This document shows positions 1 through 13,697 of a stretch of DNA of 64,000 bases, one piece after another; the stretch's first letter is position 1; the number at the start of each line of letters is the position of its first letter. The notes under the pieces were generated by a model. That model did not search any database. It worked only from the letters and a program-made list of their open reading frames with translations, and was not told where the DNA came from. The position numbers and the translations under genes were made by a program. Source of the DNA: Saccoglossus kowalevskii (lineage: Eukaryota > Hemichordata > Enteropneusta > Harrimaniidae); contig NW_003140815.1 of the NCBI RefSeq assembly GCF_000003605.2, positions 1,123,556 through 1,187,555 on the forward strand, given 5' to 3'.

Positions 1-349
1 AGAAATTAAAGTATTATCCACAGAATTTCAAAGGTGTGCAAAAGGCAACACAATCATAATTAGCAGATTATGGATTCCATAGATAAAAAGCATTATTAGA
101 AGACAACACAATTAGAAGAGATAAAGCAACCCTAGACACAAGTATGAAATTGGTTCACGGTATGCAGATACTGGAGGATGGCAAAAGAATACGAGACACA
201 GAGGTTTGTAAGCAACAAAGAAGATGACACACAAATCTGTAAATTCGCAAAGAGGGCAGAAAAGCGAGCCAAGTACGACCCGTTGAACAGTAGCACTACA
301 ACAAATGAAAACAGTTTCTAAATTGATGATATCATATGCTTCTAGCAAG

Positions 350-440
350 GACGTCGTCATTCAAAAACATGATAGATGCCTGCCATTTGTGTGGTGGGAA
401 AACAGGTCATTGGTTGGCGGACTGCTCAATAATGCAGCAA
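350..440 (+). mobile_element. Possible fossil of a gag-type zinc-knuckle sequence
   Basis: One frame reads a Cys-Cys-His-Cys pattern, C-x2-C-x5-H-x4-C with a GKTGHW core, close to the zinc knuckles of retroelement gag proteins (usually C-x2-C-x4-H-x4-C). The surrounding frames are short and nothing else of an element is recognisable, so if it is a relic it is old and broken. Chance similarity is a real alternative. Confidence 0.2.
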
Positions 441-2165
441 TAAGCCCCTAGTAGAGGTATGACAGATATGTACTTTATACTCAGATAAGCACTTTGTAAT
501 ATGATTGCACGTTTTTTGGAACCCATTCACAAAACGAATCATCGGTACACCAAATACAAACCATACATCGTTATGTTTTGTTACGGAACCAACCAATGTC
601 TGCTCGAACAACCCTCGCAGGGCTATGATGGAAATGCTCAATGATATCAAACCTGCTTATCACCTCGTGAACATTTCCAACAGTCATTGGGATTTCATCA
701 GGTTTTCACGGAAATGCGAGCACGATCGTAACCATCCTAACTTATATCAAATGTCCTCTTCTTCGTGTTATCCTTGGCACCTTATGTGTTTACGAAATTA
801 AGGAAACATTGTGACATGGCGGGAACAGAATATTCCAGCTCTAGTATGTATAGATGATGATCTTGGTGCGAAAGGGGTACGATAAAGAATTTGATATATA
901 CATTATGCTATAGAGAGTAGTCATGGACAATGTTCATATCACAGAAGCATCGGGAGATCCTTTGCAGACATTCAACAATCTGTGTACTGTAAAAGGGTTA
1001 ATTATTCATTGGGTTATCATTTTGCTTATTTCGCTGACTGGAAAATGTGCTAATTTAAAATTAAAACCTAGTGAATATGTAAAATTTAGCATAGAACACA
1101 TTATCTAAACGATAAAACCGTGAATTTAAAACCCAGTGAATATGCCTGAAATGGTAAATCAGCGAAAATTAAACTCAATGAAAATGAGTCATTTTACAGT
1201 TTCTTACACAAGTGTGTTGAATGTGAAGCTATGGCGGTTTTGCTACTAGTGCTAAAGGGGCATAGCAATTGGTAACAGGCTGGACCAAATAGAAACCCTG
1301 CCTGGAAACATGTTATTCAGTTTTGCTCCGAAATGAATGTTATACGTATAACCAACACGTGGTCAAAATCATATGCAATGGTAGCATTAAAGCAGATTTA
1401 CAGTCAAAGGCAGTTGATACATTAGATGTATTTCCATATATCATTCCATGAGTGTGGGCGTATATTTGGAGGTACAAAGTACTTGCTGTGCTGCTTATAC
1501 CGGCTTGAAATAGATCACGATTTTGGTCACTGTTAAGCCCCAATGCAAGTTTCGTGAATGCTTATATATGGTTACCGAATACACCCGGTATAGTCATATA
1601 AGGCAAGTTCTTCAATTAATTAAAAAACAAATAATACCTGATTCAAAGACGCACGGAAAGAGCCTGTATTCTGACCTTGAAGCTGCTTTTTCTAATGATA
1701 ACTGTTTTCCTGCCGCAGATCTAAATTTGTGGTCGACAATTGTGAGAAACGGGACGTTGACAATCTCTAAATGTCTTCCACATGTTATATTGCGTTCTAA
1801 CTATGTGTTATACTATAGGCATTAAATTGACTTTGCTAATATTTATAATGTGGACATTTTCAAGCCAGTCCCATGAACTTGACATTGATTTTTATACATT
1901 TGGTTGATATGAACAAGTCATGATCCTTAGTGCATATTTTTTTAGATTCTCTTGACCCTCTTGTAAAGGTGTCATAGAAGAATGATGCCACAGAAAACCC
2001 ATTCCAGCCCAATCTTTGGTGGGATTTTGCACTAAATTGTCGGATATTTCTATGTGCTTACTAATGTTTGCTGGTTTTCTAAAATTTTACGAACTTTCAT
2101 TACTAATTTGCAATGACATATAATTTTTAGAGTTCTCATCTATACCAAAACAGCAACTGCTAGAG

Positions 2166-2297
2166 TTAAAGCGCGGTGGTCGTTGCGCAGCGCATGGTCG
2201 AATTTCATGTAAATAAATAATGTATTTTACACGCGTTGTATACGTCGCTATGAATCCCATATCTAACCGGACGCAGCGCGATGACTGCCGCCCTTAA
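2166..2297 (+). mobile_element. TTAA-flanked MITE, copy 1
   Basis: A segment of about 130 bp begins TTAAAGCGCGGTGGTCGTTG and ends in GATGACTGCCGCCCTTAA. The two ends are imperfect inverted repeats, and TTAA lies at both borders, the target duplication used by piggyBac-type transposons. It has no coding capacity. A second copy in the same orientation lies at 48336-48469; counted by eye the two differ at about 18 positions, so both are old insertions of one family. Confidence 0.75.
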
Positions 2298-4289
2298 ACG
2301 ACCGAGCATTGAGGACAGGTTAGTCAAAATTTGAAGTTCTAATAATATACTTTCTTTGGTCCACAATAAAACAGCGAACTATCATCCTACATTTCTATTG
2401 TATGTGATGTCGAGAATGTGAGTATTTGTGTGGGCACAATCTGTGATTGGCAGGTGGCATATGCGTGATGCCTACGTACGGGAGCCTGAATTATGAATAC
2501 AGTGTTGCAGCGGCATTGCAATATGATGGAAGTTGATTGGCTCGTGCGTCATTTAGGGCGGGGTACTTGAAGGAAAGATTGAGTCCACGCTCAAGCCTTA
2601 TCAAAAGATGTCAGCTACCTCCCCGACTAGTTTTGTAGATGATTTTCAATTTTGCTCTAAATGTGAATCATGTACTTCCTGTTTTCGGTACCACGTACTT
2701 TCACCAGATTTGTACTTGTATTTTCAACCATGCTACGACGGTTATCGATGTATCAATTACAATCTTGGTGTGAGCTTATTTATATTCACACTACTGTAGC
2801 AGTGATTTTTGCCTGAGAGCAACATCCAAACAAAAGGATTTTTAAAATATTGTTTGAACTTCTGTTGAAAGAACTTTTATTTTGTGTGTGTCAGTCTACA
2901 CCCCCACCGAAGACAATTGTCCGCTCCATCTATATATCAAAAGGATTCCGCCTTACCAAAACGTCCTTTGACCTAACTAAACAAGTGCAATCTCACATTT
3001 GATAACCATACATTTTTGACTGTGGTATCATTTGAATAATTGCATTGCTATGTGCAGCTGTGTAGCTGCAGTGATGTTGAAGTTGATATGTAAAGTTGGT
3101 TCCACGAAAGACGTACCACGGTTGTTGCGAATTGGAGAAGGTTCTGCCCCGGGTTTCTGCCAATCACGAATGCTGTTGTAAGTAGCCTGATTCGTCACAT
3201 ATTTGGTGTTGCCAGTAATTTGATCTCAGGCGTATGCCATGTCATAGCCGTTGAATTGAATATAATCACGAACACAAACCCGGACGGGATTTCGAATGGA
3301 AGCGCACCCGTTCATCGTCGATGGCGGCGCTGCTCAGTATTTCCTAACGTCGCTAATGATAATTTAAGTCTTTCTCCCTGTATATAATACGTGTCAAATT
3401 GATTTAATAGTGTATTTTCCATCACATACTTCACAAATCTTTGAAATGTATAACTAAACTAACACCTTTGATGTGTTATGTTTGGTCAACTGGCGTCTCC
3501 GTGGATGTGGAATATATCAGTTCAAGCAATCTCTTCACCGTGACTGGTGAATATCCGTAAGATCATTATTAACTTTCTCTGTGCGCATGCGCTTCGCTCA
3601 TTCTTTTGAGTAATTAACATATGAAATAAACACCCGCGGCTATCGGTAACTTTGTGTATTTACTCTTCTGAGCTAGAACATTTATTCTTTGCCTGGGAAT
3701 AATTTGTTCAATACATGCTGTTTTTTTATTTGATTTTTTTTAGCATTTCTTGGCTTACAATTTTGGTTAATATGGGCCTAGATTTAATGACGAAATGGTC
3801 AGGGAAGCATAGTCACAGTCCCATGAAAATGCACCCGAAAATAATCCTCAGACAAATATTTTATGTAACTGTTAGAGCTCTTTTTATGCGTGAATTATTC
3901 TGACAATACATATGAATAATAAATTGAGTATTTGGCAAGGATGCCCCACAGCAAATTGAAAAATCAACGAAAATTCACATTTTAAGTCAAGATATAAATG
4001 ATTTGCTATTAATTTTGTTTATACAAAAGCTTTCCTGTTAATTAAAACGCAGTGTGTTCTGTCAATGCTTCGCTACTCTCGATGTCATTGAAAACAGTTC
4101 AACGTGGCAAAATTGTATATATCATAGCATTCCAGCAGAAAGTGCCAGTCTATTTGAATCCACATACACTAAAGAACATAAATGAATATAGCATGATTAT
4201 AAGTCTGTTTCAAATTATGTTTATAATACCACATTTATGTAAAACCAAACGCTACAGTTTTTTTAGAATATATTTATTTATTGACTCAG

Positions 4290-4344
4290 TTTGAATCTAC
4301 AAGTCCTAGGGTAGATGGTGAGGGGTCCAGTGAAATGTTTGGAG
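4290..4344 (+). CDS. Candidate isolated internal exon of an unknown plus-strand gene
   Basis: A 55-base segment is bounded by a good acceptor (a TATTTATTTATTGACTCAG-type tract ending at 4289) and a near-consensus donor (GGAG|GTAAGT at 4345). Only one of the three frames is open. It starts in phase 0, ends in phase 1 and reads FESTSPRVDGEGSSEMFGG, a Ser/Gly/Glu-rich segment with no recognisable family. No partner exon on this strand was identified. It lies about 740 bases beyond the stop codon of the convergent neurotrophin gene. Paired splice signals of this quality also arise by chance, so this is a suggestion only. Confidence 0.22.
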
Positions 4345-4838
4345 GTAAGTGTGCTGTCAACAATAGTAATTATACAATTATTGTTGCGAATAACGTTCTG
4401 CTTGAATACAATGCTACAAATTCTGAATTACTTTTCAACTTAGCGATGATGAATGTGGGTCTGCAAATTGATGAGATGACTCATTTATTGACAATCTCCA
4501 GCCATTAAAAAAACACATCTATGAAACATGACTCATATTGGTTAATCGCTACACAATACAAAAGCTATATTAAAATGCCCCGAGCATATGCATACATAAT
4601 GAGTGTTCATAATCGCCCATATCAGCACCATGTATCAGTCTGCCATGCACGCCAATAACTGGTGTTAAAATATAAATAGTTCCCACAATTAGCCAAGAAA
4701 ATAAAAAGTACATCAACCATGGTAGAACTCTCCCAAGTGTTTAGGCGGGAAATGTCGTTTTCTGAAACTCGTTTTCACAGCAGGAGGAACATTTCGTGTT
4801 TGAGAAGCAAACATTGATTCCTCGTATTTTCTGTAACA

Positions 4839-4844
4839 TTTATT
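4839..4844 (-). terminator. Candidate poly(A) signal of the neurotrophin gene (distal)
   Basis: AATAAA on the minus strand about 240 bases past the stop codon, a more usual distance than the copy only 13 bases past it. Which is used cannot be told from sequence. Confidence 0.35.
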
Positions 4845-5064
4845 ACCAGCCGTCAGATATTTCAGTAGGTTGCATCTCATTTCAAGTAATTACATTTTCT
4901 TCGTGCTATCTCTGTCGTCTCAGTTCACTGCACATTCAACTGCGCATGTCGTCTAAATAATACTCCAATAAAGAAGTTTAGTTTCCTTATATGGAACACT
5001 GTACTGACGTCATGCGCAGTGTGAGTGCGCGCTGCGTTTCTCTTTTCGATATTTGAGTAATAGG

Positions 5065-5070
5065 TTTATT
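5065..5070 (-). terminator. Candidate poly(A) signal of the neurotrophin gene (proximal)
   Basis: AATAAA on the minus strand begins 12 bases after the TGA stop. Use of this signal would give a very short 3' untranslated region. Confidence 0.35.
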
Positions 5071-5082
5071 TGTGGATATGAA

Positions 5083-5228
5083 TCAGAATGAGATACCACA
5101 GCTACACGCTCGGTCAATAGCAATCCATTGCCAGTCATATTCTCCCACGGGTTGATCGTCTTCAACCGACTTCACATACGCAAGGGCCCATCCCTTCTTT
5201 TGTTTGCACGCTGAGTTAATACCAAATC
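5083..5228 (-). CDS. Neurotrophin exon 6: cystine knot, cysteines 4-6, and stop
   Basis: The acceptor is ATATTTCATAG. Two bases complete Arg 195, then 47 codons and TGA. NSAC matches the NSYC of NGF, and IAIDRACSC matches IRIDTACVC. The segment between cysteines 4 and 5 is about six residues longer than in NGF. Six cysteines across exons 5 and 6, with no extra ones, complete the knot. Confidence 0.93.
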
Positions 5229-8200
5229 CTATGAAATATATAAATATATATATTTAATAAATATACCTTGATTGTTGTCATCTGACCAACAATATATTAT
5301 TATTATTATTATTATTTATTGGAGTAAAGTGTATTTAAATAGAATCGACGATGAACTGTGGGTATAGTTGGTGTCATGAAATTCGGATTTGAGTTTTATA
5401 TATATTTGCCATACAAACATATATAAATATATATTCTAATCTGTTATAGTTATCTGATTATTATATTTAGCAATAAATGGCTGGAGGTTATGAAGAAATA
5501 ATAATTGATTTATGCAATAATGTAATCTCCATAACAGTGATTTGAATTATAGATGCATTATAGCAACTGAATATCTTTCAATTTTTTTTTAGTTTATTTT
5601 AAACTAATCGATTAATTATCATATTAGCCCTGTGATTCACAAATAAAACATCACATTCTGCAAAGGTCATTACACGTCACACATCAACTCGAATAATGAA
5701 TACTTGTAAAGCGAAATCAAATATGGCTGAACAGTGTGACATTTTATTGGTTTAAACACATCTCCGAAAATCAATATAATGTAATTCAACAAAAAAAACG
5801 ACTTTCAGAAAATAACAACTTAAATAGACTTAAATGAAAGAGTGGTGGATTATTGTGACCATATGTAGAAACTAATTTATAATGCATATTGAATCGATTT
5901 CACAGACTTACTTGTTAATCCTCTGCACGGTGTATTGACTGTAGAACATCTAGTGGTATAAACCCATGTATTTGGATGGACAGCGACTACCGCCATGTAT
6001 TGGTTCATCGCGTTGGTTACTAACTCATAATCACCGATCTCTTGGCAAGTGTCTCGCATTACGTGGGCACGCTAAACAATTATGAATATAACAAATATTT
6101 AACATTTTCTTATCTAGTACCGTTTGTCTTGCATGCATTTTCAGATGATTCGTTTGCAACGTCGCCAACTTTGAGCACGTTCCGAATTATTGATGCCACA
6201 TTCGAACACTTTTTTTGTCAAAAATAGAAATATTCGACGAACTAAAATGAAGTTATTGCGTGTTTACAGTGCGCATGGTATGTGCCTGATTACGTGAGCA
6301 ACGTGTACACTCATTTGAAATAAAGATGCTCACGTACTCAGACATGAAATATAACCTGCCACCGCAGTACTAGTATGTTGGAAATCTACCTAATGTTCGT
6401 TTTGTATTTACTCACCCCTCGTTTTGTTGGCATGCTCTCTGGTTGCGGCGTTGTTGGCTGCTCATCAAACCAATAATCGGAGAATACCTCATCTGGCATC
6501 TTATAAGGAACTATGGGTTTTGTTTTTGAGAATATTGTACCAAGCCCGGCATGTTTTTGGAGATCTTCATAATATTCCTATAATGGAATATATATCGCAA
6601 TTACAAGCTCGTTATTATTTAAAGACGCAACATCTATCGAGATTGCTTATGTTTGTTATTGACCATTACAAACTCTGGGGGAGAATAAGGTAGCAAATTA
6701 GTGTTTTCCTCAGATTTGAAGTGGATTTACAGGAAGACATTTCTGTAAATGTGCTTGCCCATAAACATGTTTTCTTCTGTGCAGCCCCCCCCCCCCCATT
6801 ATCCCATTATACCACTAAAATGACGACGCGTCAAAAGTGGATGTGGCTAAAAAAAGTAATTCGAGAGTGTGCGTTGCCAAGCTCTTCACAAGAAAACGAC
6901 AATCGAAAACACGCTGATAGGTGATTTTCTAGATGAAAATAACCAGAATTTTTTAACGTGAATGCATTATGGAGAGTTGTTTGTTTGAACGACTCGTATA
7001 CATACTCTGACGCGTTGGATAATGTCGAGTCACACACCGTCTTATTTGTTCGTTCATTCAATAATAGAAGTGTATGGTATTATAATTTTGATTAATCTCT
7101 TCTGGTACGACGAGTAACCCCGGGTATCTCCCACAAAACTGAAAGTCTAGTTGTGTTTTGATACGTACTATTATATTCGCGAAACATGAATATTTGAATA
7201 AATTCACAGCAATCATCAAATGTCTCATAATATATACATATTCAAACACTAGCATGCCAAATAAAGGAAGTACATGGTTGAATAAACTAACGATACGACT
7301 CGTGTTTTCCAAAGATGATGCCAGGTAATATTTAACAAACCGCGTCACTCCTGATCTACGTCTGCTTGAAAATCGGTTGCGTAAACTATGTCTATACTAA
7401 AATTCGTGTCAGCAGTTTCATTTAATTTATTGAGTACCTTATCAACTTTGCCATCTTATCTACCCTTCTTTATAGCTTCTCGCCACCACGGCTTGTCACA
7501 CGTGCTGACAAACTGAGGGATAGATCACTTTGTGAATGTTCCTTGCAGTTGTTTACAGATAACTCGGCATTTACATCTTTTTATGCATTGATACTTTGTT
7601 AAACATTGAACTCAGAGTCGAGACGAGCCGAGCCCCCTTACGCTGAGCGGAATAAACCTCGGTCGGGAACGGGTTACACGTGTTTTCTAACAGTCGGGTC
7701 GAACCCTGCGTTTTGCTACACGTGCATAAACATACAAGCATGTCTTGAGACTAAGAAGGATTAAGTTTGATTTGAAACACGCGAAATTCTGAAACACCTG
7801 CGTCCGTTTTGTGTAAACGAGACAGTAACTCGTGAAGCAGCTTCGAACGTGCCCAAAAGTTGCTGACGTCATTCGACTAAATATCAGGCGCATCAGTACT
7901 GGTCCATTGAGACACATAATTATGTGCTAGTTTGTGGCACATTGATGAATAACGTGACACCTTTAAATGTCAAGGTGTAAGTATTGGCTTTCAATAGATA
8001 AGACTTCGTCATCGTCAGAACTATCGTACGAGCTACAGACTAGGAAGGTAAATACGTCAAGGAGTCTGGATTATCTCTGTTTATAGGGAGTTGACAATCG
8101 ATTATTATCGTACTGAGTACATGAACAAAGTTCAATTAGCTGCAATAGAAGGCGATACTTTTGTTAATCTAAAGCTCTGGTTATTTGTGAATTAATCGTG

Positions 8201-11200
8201 TTCTTATCTAGTTTGTGAATAAATTGTATTTGCAAGCATTAAAAAAAATAATCCGCTAGAACAAGCATGCAGAATTGTTTGAACCTGTCGAGAGTCGGGT
8301 ATGCGCTACTGTGTGGAAATTTCAAATCGTTACATTGGTAACTCGTAGTAATGAAATTTCAATCACGGTACATTCATACCTGTTGATATAGAATTTCCAA
8401 TAAATGAATGCCTTTGCGACAAATAATTAAGTCTATACAGATCTGCATATTGTTTTACTGTGATAATAATGACAATGACGCAACAATATCAGTATATTGT
8501 TTCTAAACTACATAGGTGGCGGCTGTTTTGTTAATTTAACTCGCTGCTATTTGTGTTCTTATGAACATTTCGTATCTCAAACTGTACGGTGAAAAGAATG
8601 TTGGCTAATTCAAATCTAGGTTTTATAAGCAGCTTAAATTTGAAATAAGTATCAGTGTGTTATATTTAAACATGACGTCACAAATACGTCATAGCGCGCA
8701 GTAATTATTTTCTAAATTACAACAAAAAACTCCATGAAGAGTTATACACCAAGTTAGACAATGAATATTTTGATATTTACTATTTTTTTAATAAGCTTTG
8801 TTTCCGTGAAAAGAATATTACCATACCAACTACTTAGCGTGAGCAATTAGATGTCCATGAATTGTACACTTACGTCACTTCCTATGTATTCTTCTGTTGA
8901 ATCGTTCGTGGAGCTAGACGGTTCAGCTGAAAACAATTGAACATTAGATCATTATTATGGGCTATTCATTCAAATCGACAAATCGACATCTTACTGCCCA
9001 CGTTGACATGCGTTTCCATTTAAGAAGTGTCATTTCCCTTTATTGGCAGAGTAAATAAAATAATGGGAAGGTTTCAAAGCTAATGCCATGTCGTCTTTTT
9101 TAATTGTTATAGATTTTAATACATGTTCCGGCGTAGGTTGTGTTGACAGGTTGAGTCTACTTGATGCTGGGAAAACATGTTATCCTTTCCTTGCACTTTC
9201 AGAGCGAAGTGTGTCTATGTGATCTGATCGTTTTTTTTCTATATATCACTTCGTTCCGTTACGAATTGTTAGAAGCTGTAATGTAATGTTCTAATTCTTC
9301 GTGCCATTACCCATAATCCTACCGGTTTCTTTCACCAACCTTCGAGCTAAACTGGATATTTTGATAACATTTAACGTACTTTCGAAACACAATATTACTG
9401 ATTACGTGGGAATTTATTAGGTTCATAACATAATAAAATATTATAATATGCCAATAAAGCGCCAAAGAGTGCAAATCATTTATTTATAGCGGTATAGTCC
9501 CCGCTATAAAAATAGTATATTGTTCGGGGCATTGGTCGTCGCGACCGCATTCTTTGATAAGAACTCCAAGACACGTTTGTTTGGCTGCTCGGTCCAACCA
9601 CAAATTAAGAAATTCGTTCTGTTTAGTAATACAAAGACTGTCATATGTAAGCTTGTATTTGTCTAATGGTTGGTGGGCCAGTGGCCTCTAAACACACACA
9701 ATATTTATATATGGTGCAGTGTGAGACAATTAACTCAAATACCCAGTATACTGAAGTCTTCTACGATCTCCATTAGATCTTTGATGAACGATAATGTTGA
9801 CTCGGAATTATTCCTCTTAACTCGATGTTTCGATAGATAGTCCCGTACTTTGTTCGGCTGTGTGTATATTTCATTACCTGTCAAGCAAATATAATTATAT
9901 TCAGTAGAAATACGTAAGTGATTCAATATTCAATAACTTAAGTTGAATTACAACATTGACAGTTAATTATCTAACATTTTTTTTTGCTTTATACAGCTCA
10001 TAACTTCGGCCAAAACAAGCTTGAGATGACGTCATATGATACACACCCTCTGTGCATTGACCATAACAAAGTTACTTGAACATTCTAGCATTCTGTCACC
10101 AGAACAAACGCAGGGTTGAACATCATGTGACATGAATAAGATGACTTGACTAAGCCGACCGGATGCTTGAATAAATACGTACATTGAGTACATACGTAAT
10201 CATTGTCTTAACACCATTATGTCAATTTAATTGTGTCAAGCATGATGGTATATCGCGAAAAAATGGTAATATTTTCTCTCATAAATTGTGCATAGTTATT
10301 TTACATTAGTACCTTCCATTTTCAAATTGATAATTTAATAACAACACAATCGTTTTAAAACAATCAATAAATAATATAAACCGTGTTTATAACACNNNNN
10401 NNNNNNNNNNNNNNNNNNNNNNNNNNNNNNNNNNNNNNNNNNNNNACGGAGGTAACACGAAGAGAAGTCATGAGAAATTTGATCGCCATATTGAAAACAT
10501 GGCAATTCAGACAAATGAATCACAACGGAAATAACAGTTCAGAAATAATGAAATTTCGTAAATTTTCAAGAAAATCGTATATTTTCCATTCATTTTAATA
10601 CGTAACCGTTGCACATTTAATTCGCATTTCCTAATATGGTATACAACTCGACACGGTGACAGATGTATAATACTGTCATGTTTGTATTATGCTGGCAGCT
10701 GTACATCACACCATAAACACCGCTCGTGAGAAAAAAGTCACTTCCGCACTTGCGTAACTAAATTATACGTATACTATAGAAAGTAAACGTATTCAGTGTG
10801 ATAACACGCACCAGCATGTGTTAATTTACATCGATAAATGTTTAAAAAGACATTCTAAGTCTTGGGGACACTGAAACCACACTGAAGGCTGGATGGGCGA
10901 TGGTCGTCTTGCCTGGCGTTATACTTATTAAACAGACCTGATGTGAGACTCAAGGAAATTGACTGTGCATGAATGAAATTAGTGTTTCGTTATGAGATCC
11001 GATGGTACCCCACACTAGAAGCGAGTAACTCCTGAATATCACCTTGAATGTCTCTTAGAAGCTTTATCTCACAATACTTATTATTATTATAGCGTTTTGT
11101 GCACGTGCAATTACCACAAGAGTAGTACCTGCATTATAAATTTCCGGAAAAAACAACGAAATGTTGAGTTGTTCAAATGTATTTTGTATATATATTTTGA

Positions 11201-13633
11201 ATAATGGTTGATGGCAGAACAACTGTGATATTTGTTTCATGATGAATTGGTAATTTTTGGGGGGATTTTTTCGTGCAGATCCGTTGTTTTGTTATTGATC
11301 CTCATTGTCGTCTTCTATTCTGCCATCACCTGAGTTTTCTAATGGTCCATTCCTAACAATGCATAAAATCGTGAAGGTCTCTACCGCGAACATACGCGCA
11401 CAATTAGCTCAGGTCTTTGTAGGGGGTGCAAAGTAATAACATATTATCAGACACAGGGGAATACACGCAGAAAATCACAATGGGTAGACATGCGCGTACA
11501 TCTTAATATTGACGTTACATTTCATCGCGATTCCCCATAGTGACGCTTCCTTAGAAGTCTCACGGAGTAGAACAAGATAAGGAAAAAAAACGCGTCATAA
11601 AATCCTCATTAAATCTGAAAAAATCACTGTTGGAGTAAACTGTACATTCACACCTATTCTTATCATACCTCAGAGAAATACCGTGTAAAGGTTAGGGTTA
11701 AAGCCACCAACGCAGCCTGACCTATTACCATTTGGGAATACTTAGCGTATTGTATAAACTTTATCAATTATTAATGAGCGACATTAAGCGATTTGAAATA
11801 TGTAACGTGAGTGATTAAATCACGAATTATTTGACAAATATTATAGTACCTGTATTTTTTAAAAAACAAAAATGTACAGAAATGTTCGAAATGTTCGAAT
11901 TCGAACAATAACCCTCGGCAATTGTAAATTATATAATTGCAATGACATTAAATGATGAAATAAACGATGTGATCATATGTGAGGTCAATATTAATATTGT
12001 TTAGAGATCATAACGAAAATGTTATACTTGTTGCGACTCTTCTAAAACACAATGGAGTGTGATAGATGCCTGTTAATACTATTTTTACGACCTCGATGGT
12101 GATCTTGCCATGTATACGAATATTCAAGTAAGCTTCAGTGCAAACGTGCCTGGCTGATCGATTTAGAGAGCTAAGAATAAACCGCAATTACGTCATACAG
12201 GTTTTGGTGACGTAACCATCAAGCAAACTTTATTTCTAGGAGATTGACCAATAACAATCTTGTTATATTTAATGCCGCTCCAAACGTTTTAGTGAGACGA
12301 GGACGCTCTCACTACGGAAATCGAGATTACAACACATTTTGAATGTGACCTTATATTGTAGTGGTTTTAAAGTACAATACGTCTTGCAAACGACGTTATA
12401 AGTATACATTCTGTCATAATGTAATACATTGCAATATGCGCATATTAATAAGTACTATATGATATTCTGTATTCAAATGAACACTGGATCGTGCAGCTAT
12501 GCAATAGAGTGCATGTAGTAATTTCTTTATATATCACTTACGTTCCTATTCTATACCAGTGTTAAGTGACAATGGCAATATGCATATACGTCATCATGAC
12601 CAAATTCCCGTTATGGAAAGCATAAAGTATTGGCCCAATCACACACACACAGATGACAGTGACGAATTGCGAGATTGCATTGATTGATGATGTCCCATAG
12701 GATTGAATTAACCCATTCTCGACTCATTAGTGCCACATTACCGGATATCAAATATGTACATAGCTAGTCAAAGATTATACAATTATATAACGTATAGATT
12801 TGAAGGAAGCAAGTAATAAATGCATATCTGACTGAAATCTGCAAATGTTTGTAACAAGTCTCATACATTTTCACGACTTAAACAAACGTAACTGATGGCT
12901 GCGTTTTTGTAATTTTATTTTCGACACGGAAAACTACAATCTACACGAATATTAAATATCACGCGTGACTGCTTCCGAAGCCGGACAAACAAACACTGAC
13001 AGTTCATTTTCTTTATACAATATTGTATGTCATTTAAAATAACCTCTTCTGTCTTTCATTTATCAGATATTAAAGTAAGCATGTATTTTGAAAAAAAAAA
13101 CCATCGCCACGATGAACTCGAATCCGTGAACAGGAACTACTCGTAAGTTGATCGTTTTTTTCTGCAAATTGGTTTTTCACTTACACACCTGTCGATGTGG
13201 TATATATAGAAATATCTAAAAGAAATATCTAAAGCGTTTTCATCCCCGGTCCTATTGATGAATGATAGCGATTAATCAGTTTTCAACTTATGAATTGTTA
13301 ATGGTACACGTGCATGATTTTATTAATGCCATTATGTTGAGAAATATCGATGGCAAAATATGCGATACGACTGACGAGTTCGGTATTGCATTGAGCGATC
13401 TCTGTGTGACGGTCGTAAGTGTACATACATGCATACGTTGCTAGTCTACGATTCTCAGAGCATCATCTGTCATCATCTGAAAAGACTCTTGCTTTCCATG
13501 AATATGCTGCAATTCAGAAAAACAATGCTCCGAAATGTTGTAGTCATAAGTAAATTATTTAAAGTGGCAACGTTTACATGAATCAATTCTTTGACGGTGG
13601 ATTAATGCTGTATGATGCTAATTACACTCTACC

Positions 13634-13697
<64 letters not shown>

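Larger units (their letters stand above)
1..4289. other. Left flank without a supported gene
   Basis: Open frames of 60 to 100 codons occur on both strands, but none shows a recognisable domain, a consistent splice pattern or coding-like composition. The stretch holds a zinc-knuckle-like relic near 380, one MITE copy at 2166, and AT-rich DNA. Nothing else is supported. Confidence 0.5.

Noticed and set aside
505-801. 98-codon plus-strand frame next to the zinc-knuckle-like relic
   Set aside because: Translation does not resemble any retroelement protein or other family.
3038-3176. Plus-strand short frame with a hydrophobic start (MCSCVAAVMLKLI) ending at a GTAAGT
   Set aside because: It ends in a stop directly at the donor, and no following exon was found; a chance combination is likely.
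13262-13412. Plus-strand frame ending at a GTAAGT donor in the first neurotrophin intron
   Set aside because: No convincing acceptor or partner exon; the translation is not recognisable.
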